Positions 1 through 6,432 are shown, counted from the stretch's first letter. The stretch is 7,584 bases of DNA from Promethearchaeota archaeon (GCA_004524515.1 SDNV01000128.1:1-7584); one strand, 5' to 3'. Notes: a model not told the origin generated them from the letters alone. Translations and numbers: made by a program.

Positions 1-398
1 AATTTTTTATTTACTAAATTATGAGTATGGCCTGATAATATAATATCAAATTTACCTGAAGTTGCTAAAGCCTCAATAGTAGTATGATGTGGCATATGGG
101 ATATGAAGGTTTTTTTTCCATTAAATTCTTGTACCATTTCGATTGAACCATCAGCAATTTTGCAAATCTGACCCAAATTTTTTCTTAAAAACTCATGATC
201 GCCGTCATTGTTTCCAAATACGCCGTAAAAGTTACCCTTTATTTTCTCATTTAAATTATCAAACCATCTTTTAGTAAATGGAGAACAATAATCGCCGCAA
301 TGGACTAACCCATCAACTTTTTTTTCATTCATAATAAAGACAGCTTTTAAAATATTATCTTTATGATCATGAGTATCTGATACAACTGCTAATTTCAA
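1..398 (-). CDS. YfcE/MJ0936-type metallophosphoesterase, C-terminus cut by window edge
   Basis: This is a calcineurin-like metallophosphoesterase of the small archaeal/bacterial YfcE/MJ0936 phosphodiesterase type. 132 codons are visible and the C-terminus lies beyond the left edge; family members are usually about 165-180 residues. The metal-binding motifs occur in the family order: D8 and H10 in SDTH, D36 in HCGD, N63-N64 in GNNDG, H101 in SHMPHH, and H124/H126 in SGHTH near the visible end. These residues normally bind a dinuclear metal centre that hydrolyses phosphodiester or phosphomonoester bonds; the physiological substrate is unknown for most members. No signal peptide or membrane segment is seen, so it should be cytosolic. 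The start is TTG at 398-396, chosen because GGTGAT sits 7 nt upstream and the codon directly precedes the conserved KLAVVSDTH strand; no ATG or GTG serves as well. It is divergent from the prenyl synthase homologue across about 208 bp. The family is clear, the substrate is not. Confidence 0.9.
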   Translation of the reverse strand, partial: MKLAVVSDTHDHKDNILKAVFIMNEKKVDGLVHCGDYCSPFTKRWFDNLNEKIKGNFYGVFGNNDGDHEFLRKNLGQICKIADGSIEMVQEFNGKKTFISHMPHHTTIEALATSGKFDIILSGHTHNLVNKK

Positions 399-405
399 TT
401 TTAAT

Positions 406-411
406 ATCACC
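406..411 (-). promoter_or_regulatory. Shine-Dalgarno site for the metallophosphoesterase
   Basis: The minus strand reads GGTGAT, a perfect match to the complement of the archaeal 16S rRNA 3' end, ending 7 nt before the TTG codon at 398. It decides the non-ATG start of that gene. Confidence 0.75.
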
Positions 412-570
412 AATTTTAATTTAAATCAAAAAGTTTTAAGTTATAATCATTTGATTGGATTATTATATAATTAAATTTTTTTAAGATTTTTGAATTGTCG
501 TATTTTATCTATAAAGAATAAAAGTTCAATATTAAACCAAAAAAAGATATACTATTAATATTATTATTTT

Positions 571-590
571 TATAGGAGAATATAATTATT
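571..590 (+). repeat. Intergenic short repeat, copy 1
   Basis: The sequence TATAGGAGAATATAATTATT lies 16 nt before the ATG of the prenyl synthase homologue. A copy differing by one inserted or deleted base lies at 2360-2378. The AT-rich start (TTTTTATAGG) could also act as the TATA box of this gene, since it sits about 36 nt before the ATG. The GGAG inside it is too far from the ATG (about 29 nt) to be a normal ribosome binding site. Function unknown. Confidence 0.35.
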
Positions 591-606
591 TTCGATTGGG
601 ATTGAA

Positions 607-1686
607 ATGATTGAAGAATTCTTTAAATCTGAACGAGACGCGATTAATCAAGAATTAGAAAAATATTTCAATAAACTTAATAAGAAAGAAAGGGAAATAC
701 TTTTTTCTGATTTTAATAACCAAATTAGGAAATTTGTCATATCTGAAAAAAGTAAAGCAAAAAGAATTCATCCAATTTTATTAGTCGCAGCATTCAATGG
801 TATTATAAATCCAATGTATTTAGCTGATAATATTGATGAAATTCGAAAAGTTGCGATTTCAGTAGAATTTCTCCATAGTGGACATTTAATTCATGATGAT
901 TTGATTGATAAAGATGATATGAGAAGAGACCAACCCGCTTTTCATAAACAATTGCAGAATGAAATTATTAAAATTTTAGCTAATTCGGATGTACCTGAAA
1001 AAGAACAAGTAGTAGAACTCTATGGGAGAGATTTAAGTGTTTTGGGGGGAACTATTGGTTATTTGCTAGGTTTAGATGTAATTAGATCCTCTAGATTTTC
1101 TGATCCGCTTAAATTACTGGCAATAAATGAATATTCTGAAGCAATGGATTCTTTAATGAAAGGAATGATTATAGAGGAGTATATGGAATACCATAGTATT
1201 ACCATGACTTTAGAACAATACTTAAATATAGCTGAAATGCAAAGAGCAAGGATATTTGAAAAATCTGCTAAGATTGGGGCAATATTTGCTAAGGGAAATA
1301 TTCACTACCAGATAAAACCATTATCAGAGGCTATGATACGAATAGGTCAAGCCCATGCGATACGTGATGATATCCTTGATTTAGAGGGTGATATAAAAGA
1401 TAGGAAAAAAAAATTTCTCTACATATTAGCAGTGCAAAATACTGATGAGGCACAATCGAAAATAATAAATGATATATATCGCAAGCCTGCTCTAACTAAA
1501 AATGATATTAACGAAGTTAAGAGAATTTTTGCTGAGACTAATGCAACTGTTATAGCAGAACACTTTAGCAAAAATCTTGTGCAGGAAGCTAAAGGATATT
1601 TACGCGATATCTATCCCGATTTGAATAGAGAACAAAAGGAATTTTTTAATGAATTTAGCGACTTCATATATTTACGTGAATTTTAA
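607..1686 (+). CDS. Divergent trans-isoprenyl diphosphate synthase family protein (GGPP/FPP synthase-like)
   Basis: All-alpha polyprenyl synthetase family protein of 359 residues, slightly longer than typical archaeal GGPP synthases (about 320-340). In archaea this family condenses IPP with allylic diphosphates to make chains for ether lipids and quinones. Visible motifs in order: AKRIHP at 51-56, equivalent to the IPP-binding GKRxRP; first aspartate-rich motif DDLID at 97-101, followed by R106-R107; second aspartate-rich motif DDILD at 254-258. Several other conserved motifs are altered: the usual GD after the first motif is G147-G148, the KT pair is Q212-R213, FQ before the second DDxxD is H250-A251, and the GKPxGSD loop after it is absent, so GD at 261-262 runs directly into IKDRKKKFLYIL. 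The fold is clear, but ordinary chain elongation is doubtful. ATG 607 is used because a TAA at 583 closes the frame and no other start intervenes; TTGGGAT 5 nt upstream is only a weak ribosome site. It is convergent with the GTPase gene. Confidence 0.85.
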   Translation: MIEEFFKSERDAINQELEKYFNKLNKKEREILFSDFNNQIRKFVISEKSKAKRIHPILLVAAFNGIINPMYLADNIDEIRKVAISVEFLHSGHLIHDDLIDKDDMRRDQPAFHKQLQNEIIKILANSDVPEKEQVVELYGRDLSVLGGTIGYLLGLDVIRSSRFSDPLKLLAINEYSEAMDSLMKGMIIEEYMEYHSITMTLEQYLNIAEMQRARIFEKSAKIGAIFAKGNIHYQIKPLSEAMIRIGQAHAIRDDILDLEGDIKDRKKKFLYILAVQNTDEAQSKIINDIYRKPALTKNDINEVKRIFAETNATVIAEHFSKNLVQEAKGYLRDIYPDLNREQKEFFNEFSDFIYLREF

Positions 1687-1693
1687 ATGTATT

Positions 1694-1709
1694 ATTCCTA
1701 TATAAGAAT
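1694..1709. terminator. Imperfect palindrome between convergent genes
   Basis: ATTCCTATATAAGAAT is a 16-base palindrome with one mismatched symmetric pair, lying in the 36-bp gap between the convergent prenyl synthase homologue and GTPase genes. Its position suits a shared bidirectional transcript end, but there is no long T-run on either side and the arms are AT-rich, so this is a weak call. Confidence 0.25.
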
Positions 1710-1722
1710 AAAATATTGAAAA

Positions 1723-2316
1723 CTAGATTACAATTGCTTGACAATTATGATTTTTTAGCATCAAATTGGTGAGCTCTTTAAATACATTCAAAATATTATA
1801 ATTTTCAAGAGCACTTGTTTTAAAAAAACCATCTAATTTTTTTGTTTTCATGAATTGATTGATTGATTCAATATGTACAGTTTCAGTAGGATTGATTTTA
1901 TCCAAAAGATCACTTTTACTTCCAATTAATAATTTTGGTATATTTGAATTTCCTATGTGTTCAATTAACATATCATACCAATACTCTAATTGCTGAAATG
2001 ATGATATGTTGACTAGATCAAATACAAGTAATGCTCCACTTGCTCCTTCTAAGAACTTTGGAATCATAGGTCTAAATCTTTCTTGGCCTCCAAAATCAAA
2101 AATTGAATTTACCACATATTTTTCTTGTTTTTCAGAGATATTATTATATTTAATCCTCAGATAAGTAGAATGGAAGCTAATTCCTAATGTCATTTTAGTA
2201 TTGATATCAAATGAATTAAAACAATATCTATTAAATAAACAGGTCTTCCCGACACCAGGACCGCCTATTATTACCACTTTAAAAGCATAACCGATATTCT
2301 CTTCGGGAATAATCAT
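1723..2316 (-). CDS. Ras/Rab-type small GTPase
   Basis: A single-domain Ras-superfamily GTPase of 197 residues. It would bind GTP/GDP and act as a molecular switch, probably in cytoskeletal, membrane or signalling processes. Motifs in order: G1 P-loop GGPGVGKT at 18-25, G2 T43 in TLGISF (compare TIGVDF of Rabs), G3 DFGGQERF at 74-81 with the catalytic Gln at Q78, G4 SKSD at 133-136 and G5 TSAL at 167-170. The G3 glycine pair recalls Arf proteins, while the rest resembles Rab/Ras. G4 departs from the canonical NKxD by Asn to Ser, a position that contacts the guanine base. No CaaX box is present: the only nearby cysteine is C192, six residues from the end (NCQAIVI). Gly2 is also absent, so no myristoylation is expected. 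The ATG at 2316 is needed because the next Met (42) lies after the P-loop. No Shine-Dalgarno is evident. The family is abundant in Asgard archaea; the partner and pathway are unknown. Confidence 0.95.
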   Translation of the reverse strand: MIIPEENIGYAFKVVIIGGPGVGKTCLFNRYCFNSFDINTKMTLGISFHSTYLRIKYNNISEKQEKYVVNSIFDFGGQERFRPMIPKFLEGASGALLVFDLVNISSFQQLEYWYDMLIEHIGNSNIPKLLIGSKSDLLDKINPTETVHIESINQFMKTKKLDGFFKTSALENYNILNVFKELTNLMLKNHNCQAIVI

Positions 2317-2359
2317 AAGTATTAGGGTATGAAATATTTCTAAATCAAAGATATTTTCT

Positions 2360-2378
2360 TATAGGAGAATAAATTATT
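2360..2378 (+). repeat. Intergenic short repeat, copy 2, overlapping a palindrome
   Basis: TATAGGAGAATAAATTATT matches the element at 571-590 with one single-base indel. Here it overlaps an odd palindrome at 2366-2380, AGAATAAATTATTCT, with perfect 7-bp arms around a central A, a shape that would suit a dimeric DNA-binding protein. It lies 44 bp upstream of the GTPase start in antisense orientation. Read on the minus strand, CCTATAAGAAA could be the GTPase TATA element. Function is inferred only. Confidence 0.35.
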
Positions 2379-2465
2379 CTTAAAAAAAAAAATAATCGAA
2401 ATTTATATTATTTAAAAGGTAAAAATCTAAATTTTGGGATACTTTAAATAACTTAAAGAAAATAA

Positions 2466-2481
2466 CCAAATTTATAAAAAA
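2466..2481 (+). promoter_or_regulatory. BRE/TATA-like promoter of the radical SAM gene
   Basis: CCAAA followed by TTTATAAAAAA matches the archaeal pattern of a purine-rich BRE joined to a TATA box. It is centred about 37 nt before the TTG start at 2512. Initiation about 25 nt downstream of the box would leave a leader of only about 10 nt, which agrees with the lack of a Shine-Dalgarno site. Confidence 0.45.
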
Positions 2482-2511
2482 TTTAATTAAAAGTAAAATT
2501 CTGAACAACAT

Positions 2512-3423
2512 TTGACGGTTAAAAAACTTCCCCCTGAACAAATAGTTATTAGGCCACCGGTTGAAGCATATTCTGTTTTAATTGCAGTTACAGGGGGCTG
2601 CAGTTGGAATAAATGTAGATTTTGTGGGACTTATAAAGGTATGTATGGGACAACCCAAGAATATGGGATAAGACCTTTAGAGGATGTACTTTTAGATATT
2701 GATAGATATGCTGAAATGAATTATCACGGATTTCCAGTATTTTTAGCAGGAGGGAATCCTACTTCAGCACCGACAGATTATCTAGTCGAAATTATCCGTT
2801 ATGTGAGGAAAAAATTAAGAGATGTGCCGCGAATTAGTAGTTATGCAAAAGCTTTAGACATTTTAAGAAAATCAGATGATGAGTTGAAAAAGTTATCCAA
2901 TGCCGGATTGGATATTGTTTATATGGGTTTAGAAAGTGGATCCAGTAAAATCTTAAGAATTATGAAAAAGGGCACCAATGCAGAATCAATGATAAAAGCG
3001 GGCAAGAAAGTACTAGAAGCTGGAATTAAATTGAGTTTGTATATAATTCTTGGAGTGGGGGGTTATAAATATTCTGAAGAGCATATTAAAGGAACTGCTA
3101 GAGTGTTAACCGAGATCAATCCTACAATTTTTAGATTTCGAACTCTCAATATCATGCCAAATACACCCTTATGGGAAGATTGGAAATCAGGTGAATTTAC
3201 GCTATTATCACCTGTTGATTGTCTTAAGGAAGAAAGAGAAATAATTGCAAATTTGGGAGAAAATGTTACCTCTCAAGTATTTAATGATCATGTTTCAAAT
3301 TATTGCGCCATAGAATCTTCAAATATTAAGGAAGATCGAGAGAGGTTCATAAAAACTTTAAATGCCTATATTAATGATCCCAGAATTCGGAACATGGCAA
3401 GAAAAAATTTAACTCGTATGTGA
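2512..3423 (+). CDS. Radical SAM superfamily protein (COG1032-like), function unknown
   Basis: A radical SAM enzyme of 303 residues, expected to bind a [4Fe-4S] cluster and cleave S-adenosylmethionine to start radical chemistry. The cluster motif is C30-x4-C35-x2-C38 (GGCSWNKCRFCGTYKG), with one residue more between the first two cysteines than the classical Cx3Cx2C. This spacing, together with the preceding RPPVEAYSVLIAVTGGC, resembles a widespread uncharacterised COG1032-type family that reads RPPSEA...GCxxNKCxFC. Later SAM-domain landmarks are LAGGNP at 78-83 (the GGE-like position), MGLESGS at 138-144 and YIILGVGG at 177-184. Only two other cysteines exist (237, 265), so no auxiliary cluster motif is visible. 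The start is TTG: a TAA at 2494 closes the frame and the first in-frame ATG falls after the cluster motif. The saccharopine-dehydrogenase-like gene follows 73 bp downstream in the same direction, which allows co-transcription but does not show it. The substrate cannot be told. Confidence 0.88.
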   Translation: MTVKKLPPEQIVIRPPVEAYSVLIAVTGGCSWNKCRFCGTYKGMYGTTQEYGIRPLEDVLLDIDRYAEMNYHGFPVFLAGGNPTSAPTDYLVEIIRYVRKKLRDVPRISSYAKALDILRKSDDELKKLSNAGLDIVYMGLESGSSKILRIMKKGTNAESMIKAGKKVLEAGIKLSLYIILGVGGYKYSEEHIKGTARVLTEINPTIFRFRTLNIMPNTPLWEDWKSGEFTLLSPVDCLKEEREIIANLGENVTSQVFNDHVSNYCAIESSNIKEDRERFIKTLNAYINDPRIRNMARKNLTRM

Positions 3424-3450
3424 TTTTTAACTTATTATTATTAAAGTATA

Positions 3451-3467
3451 ATTTAAATCATATAAAG
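3451..3467 (+). promoter_or_regulatory. Possible TATA element of the saccharopine dehydrogenase-like gene
   Basis: ATTTAAATCATATAAAG lies 30-46 nt before the ATG at 3497, the right place for an archaeal TATA box giving a short leader. In such AT-rich DNA similar strings occur by chance, so the gene could also be read through from the radical SAM gene. Confidence 0.3.
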
Positions 3468-3496
3468 TAATTAATTTTATTCAGTTGGGATAAGAT

Positions 3497-4660
3497 ATGG
3501 GGTATAATTATGCAGTTGTTGGTGCTGGGAGGCAAGGAACAGCTGCCGCTTATGATATGGCAAAGCTAGGAGATGCAGAAAAGGTTCTAATCGGTGATAT
3601 TTCTTTTGTAAATGCTGAAAATGCCGCTAAAAGAGTTAATAACATTCTTAAAAAAAAAATAGCCGAAGCCAGACAAGTTGATGTAAAAAATCATTCTTCT
3701 TTAGTTGATTTTTTAAAGGGGATAGATTCGTTTCTAAGTTCTGTACCTTACTATTATAACTTAGATATCGCGAAAGCAGCTATAGAAGCAAAAGCAAGTA
3801 TGTGCGATTTGGGAGGAAATACTGACTTAGTTAAAGAACAATTAAAACTTAATGATCAAGCTAAAGAAGCGAGTATAAGTATTGTCCCGGATTGTGGACA
3901 AGTACCCGGTATGGGAACAACTTTATGCGTATATGCTATGAGTCTATTAGATAAACCAAGAGAAGTTTTTATGTGGGATGGTGGGTTACCACAACAACCT
4001 CGTCCTCCTTTTAATTATCTTCTCACATTTAATGTTGAAGGCTTAACAAATGAATATGCTGAGCCCACAATTTTTTTAAGAGAGGGTAATCTTGTTGAGA
4101 TTCAACCCTTAGAAGAGTTAGAGATAATAGATTTTCCTCCCCCTATAGGTCGTTTAGAAGCTTTTACAACTGGAGGAGGCACTTCAACAGCACCCTGGAC
4201 CTTTGAGGGAAAGCTTATTTCGTACCAAAATAAGACGGTTCGCTATCCCGGACATTTTGCACAATTAAGAGCTTGGTATGATCTAGGTTTATTTGATTTA
4301 AATCCTCTCTTAATAGATAATCAACAGATCATCCCCCGAAATGTATTCCATGCTCTCTTAGAACCTAAAGTCGTGATACCTGGAGATAAAGATTTAGTCA
4401 TAATTAAAGTAAAATGTCTAGGTGAGAAAGACGGTAAGGAAGCGGAGGTTGTTTTAGATTTAATTGATTATTATGATGATAACACGGGATTTACAGCAAT
4501 GGAAAGAACTACTGGCTGGGATGCTTCAATAGTCGCAATAATGATGGCTCAGGGAAAAATCCAGAAAGGAGCTATACCCGTGGAATTAGCAATACCTGGA
4601 GATCTTTTTGTTAAAGAATTAAAAAAAAGAGGAATCAAGATATCTGTAAAAATTAAGTAA
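3497..4660 (+). CDS. Saccharopine dehydrogenase / lysine 6-dehydrogenase family oxidoreductase
   Basis: An NAD(P)-dependent oxidoreductase of 387 residues of the saccharopine dehydrogenase (Lys9-like) superfamily. The N-terminal Rossmann fold is shown by VVGAGRQG at 7-14 (GxGxxG) and a candidate cofactor-selecting acid at D34 (LIGDIS). SVPYYYN at 82-88 and MCDLGGN at 102-108 follow, then the family landmark PDCGQVPGMG at 131-140 leading into the catalytic domain. TTGGGTSTAPWTFEGK at 224-239 and KTVRYPGH at 246-253 resemble lysine 6-dehydrogenases and related reductases. Known members act at the C-N bond of lysine, saccharopine or similar amino acids, so amino-acid catabolism or biosynthesis is likely; the exact substrate cannot be fixed. 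No signal peptide or membrane helix is present. ATG 3497 directly precedes the Rossmann strand; TTGGGAT about 6 nt upstream is a weak ribosome site. The gene is followed by a stem-loop and T-run and has no lysine-pathway neighbours in the window. Confidence 0.87.
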   Translation: MGYNYAVVGAGRQGTAAAYDMAKLGDAEKVLIGDISFVNAENAAKRVNNILKKKIAEARQVDVKNHSSLVDFLKGIDSFLSSVPYYYNLDIAKAAIEAKASMCDLGGNTDLVKEQLKLNDQAKEASISIVPDCGQVPGMGTTLCVYAMSLLDKPREVFMWDGGLPQQPRPPFNYLLTFNVEGLTNEYAEPTIFLREGNLVEIQPLEELEIIDFPPPIGRLEAFTTGGGTSTAPWTFEGKLISYQNKTVRYPGHFAQLRAWYDLGLFDLNPLLIDNQQIIPRNVFHALLEPKVVIPGDKDLVIIKVKCLGEKDGKEAEVVLDLIDYYDDNTGFTAMERTTGWDASIVAIMMAQGKIQKGAIPVELAIPGDLFVKELKKRGIKISVKIK

Positions 4661-4665
4661 ATAAG

Positions 4666-4691
4666 AAGATTATTTAATTAATCTTTTTTTT
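4666..4691 (+). terminator. Stem-loop plus T-run after the saccharopine dehydrogenase-like gene
   Basis: AAGATTA (4666-4672) and TAATCTT (4679-4685) form a perfect 7-bp stem around the loop TTTAAT, and the downstream arm runs into eight T's (4684-4691). It begins 5 nt after the stop codon. The stem is weak because it is AT-rich, but archaeal termination relies mainly on the T-tract, so this is a good candidate 3' end. Confidence 0.55.
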
Positions 4692-4810
4692 AATCTAATT
4701 TTAATCTAAGAACTTTTTAATGAAATTAAAAAAATTCCAAGGTAATATCTATTTTTTATTATGCTACAGTAATAAAAATTTATAACTTAGGATTATCTTT
4801 ATAATTAATA

Positions 4811-4830
4811 TTTATAATTTTATTATAAAA
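4811..4830 (+). promoter_or_regulatory. Possible TATA region of guaB
   Basis: TTTATAATTTTATTATAAAA contains overlapping TATA-like boxes about 45-64 nt before the guaB ATG. Initiation about 25 nt downstream would give a leader of roughly 20-25 nt that includes the Shine-Dalgarno site at 4863. The exact box cannot be chosen from sequence alone. Confidence 0.3.
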
Positions 4831-4862
4831 ACTTTCATAAGTATATTCATTTTCATTCCAAT

Positions 4863-4868
4863 GGTGAT
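4863..4868 (+). promoter_or_regulatory. Shine-Dalgarno site of guaB
   Basis: GGTGAT is a perfect archaeal Shine-Dalgarno core, 6 nt before the ATG at 4875, and fixes the start of the IMP dehydrogenase gene. Confidence 0.8.
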
Positions 4869-4874
4869 ATAATA

Positions 4875-6341
4875 ATGATAGATAAGTTCCGCAAAAAGGC
4901 TCATACAAACGAATTGATTGCGACTTTTGATGATATCCTCATTTTACCTGGCTATACCGACTTCAAACCAAATGAGGTTGATATTTCCACAAATCTTGGA
5001 GATAAATATCATTTCAAATTACCTATAATGTCAGCGGCAATGGACACGGTTACAGAAGAGGAAATGGCAATTAAGATGGCCTTATTTGGGGGTCTTGGAG
5101 TTCTACATAGAAATTGTTCCTATGAAAAACAATTAAAAATGGTTCGTCATGTTAAGCGAGCGCGATCTTTTGTAATTGAAGATGTGGCAACAATTACTCT
5201 CGATGAACCCTTATATAATGCGAAAAACTTTATGGAAAGTTATGGCATTAGTGGACTTGTGGTCATTGATGATGAAAATAAAGTATGTGGAATCTTTACG
5301 AAAAGAGATATTCCATTTTCTGAAGAAGAATGCAGAAAAGGTCATGTTAAGGACTATATGAGTAAAGATGTGATTTCCATCAAACCTGGAGCATCTAGAG
5401 AAGAAGCCTTACAAAAATTATTTACATATCGAATTGAAAAATTGCCAATTATTGAAAATGGGACTTTAAAGGGATTGATAACTAAAAAAGATTTAAAACC
5501 CCAATTTCCATTTGCTTCAATCGATCAAGAAGGACATTTTCTATGTGCTTTAGCAATCAGTCCCAAATATCCTACTGCTCTTGAAACTCTATCTATTCTC
5601 AAAGAAATTGATCAATACACAGATATATTCTTTATTGACGTCGCAGATTTCTATAAAAAAGATGATATCCAAGGAACAAAAAAACTAATGGATTTATTGG
5701 AAGCAGATTTCGTAATAGGTAACATTGGAACCTATGAAGCAGCAGAATATATTTTAACGAAATGTGATTACCCAGAAAAATTTATTGCATTGAAAGTTGG
5801 TATGGGGTCTGGTTCAATTTGTACCACTTCAATTCAGACAGGAGTAGGGGCTCCAACGCTATACGCAACAGCAGAAGTTGCCGATGCTATTGCAGATTAT
5901 AATCCTAAATTGACTTTAATTGCAGACGGAGGGTTTAAAAATCCGGGAGATCTACCCAAAGCTTTTGCGGTAGGAGCGGACATGGTCATGTCTGGACACT
6001 TTTTTGCGGGTTGTACTGAAAGTCCTGGATATATTGATACAATTCAAGGAAGAAAAGTAAAAATTTATCGAGGAATGGGCTCAAAAGAAGCACGAACTAC
6101 AAATTATATATTAGATAGATATAGTGTAGAGTCCAAAATGCTTCCCGAGGGCGTTTCTGACTATGTCCCCTTCGTAGGTGCACTTGATGGGGTGCTTGAA
6201 ACATTAAAGGAAGGATTATCTAACGGCATGATTTATGCTGGAGCAAAAACCATTAAAGATATGAAGAGAGTTAGAATCGGTTTAGTTTCAAGTATAGGAC
6301 AAACAGAACAAAGACCTCATGATTTATTGGGAAAATATTAA
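4875..6341 (+). CDS. guaB: IMP dehydrogenase with CBS pair
   Basis: Inosine-5'-monophosphate dehydrogenase, the NAD-dependent step from IMP to XMP that commits purines to guanine nucleotides. At 488 residues it has the normal IMPDH length. The (beta/alpha)8 barrel begins at TFDDILILPG (17-26) and MSAAMDTVTE (52-61). A Bateman pair of CBS domains is inserted at about 102-150 and 157-210, ending in GLITKKDL (200-207), which in this family binds purine nucleotides for allosteric control. The barrel resumes with D255 in FFIDVAD (the NAD-contacting Asp), GNIGT (282-286), the catalytic loop GMGSGSICTT with Cys316, and IADGG (349-353). YRGMGS (398-403) and the flap dyad R415-Y416 follow, then EGVSDYVPF (425-433). 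The CBS pair and the Arg-Tyr flap argue for IMPDH rather than GMP reductase. Odd points: the usual D-[ST]-[AS]-H-G is DVADF, and the catalytic loop reads like eukaryotic IMPDHs. The gene stands alone, with its own TATA region and a strong ribosome site. Confidence 0.93.
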   Translation: MIDKFRKKAHTNELIATFDDILILPGYTDFKPNEVDISTNLGDKYHFKLPIMSAAMDTVTEEEMAIKMALFGGLGVLHRNCSYEKQLKMVRHVKRARSFVIEDVATITLDEPLYNAKNFMESYGISGLVVIDDENKVCGIFTKRDIPFSEEECRKGHVKDYMSKDVISIKPGASREEALQKLFTYRIEKLPIIENGTLKGLITKKDLKPQFPFASIDQEGHFLCALAISPKYPTALETLSILKEIDQYTDIFFIDVADFYKKDDIQGTKKLMDLLEADFVIGNIGTYEAAEYILTKCDYPEKFIALKVGMGSGSICTTSIQTGVGAPTLYATAEVADAIADYNPKLTLIADGGFKNPGDLPKAFAVGADMVMSGHFFAGCTESPGYIDTIQGRKVKIYRGMGSKEARTTNYILDRYSVESKMLPEGVSDYVPFVGALDGVLETLKEGLSNGMIYAGAKTIKDMKRVRIGLVSSIGQTEQRPHDLLGKY

Positions 6342-6370
6342 GCATTAATATATATTCTTATATAATTTCT

Positions 6371-6432
6371 ATGTGATCTCTCCAAATTCTAATGCTTCTA
6401 TTAAGATCTCAATTAGTAATTCGAGGTCACGT
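6371..6432. other. Potential long hairpin downstream of guaB
   Basis: ATGTGATCTC (6371-6380) can pair with GAGGTCACGT (6423-6432) over 10 bp with two G-T wobbles. Inside, AATT+CTAAT (6385-6393) pairs with ATTAG+AATT (6412-6421) over 9 bp with a single bulged T. CTT (6395-6397) can pair with AAG (6403-6405) at the tip. The block lies 30 nt after the guaB stop and is less AT-rich than the flanking DNA. It could be the guaB 3' end structure, a small RNA, or chance pairing. Confidence 0.3.

Noticed and set aside
1405..1420. Possible frameshift at the nine-A tract in the prenyl synthase homologue
   Set aside because: Sequence on both sides stays in one frame and resembles the family (DDILD before, FLYILAV after), so no indel is needed.
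1726..1746. CaaX prenylation box on the GTPase
   Set aside because: The cysteine is six residues from the C-terminus, not four, so it does not fit the motif.
3421..3496. Possible strong terminator after the radical SAM gene
   Set aside because: There is only a five-T run and no convincing stem, so read-through into the next gene cannot be excluded.
4787..4795. TTAGGATTA upstream of guaB, repeated at 6479-6487 upstream of the right-edge gene
   Set aside because: Only nine bases are shared, the distances to the TATA-like boxes differ, and matches this short are expected in AT-rich spacers.
5176..5361. 61-codon plus-strand open frame inside guaB
   Set aside because: It lies wholly within the CBS-coding part of IMP dehydrogenase in another frame, has no ribosome site and no recognisable sequence.
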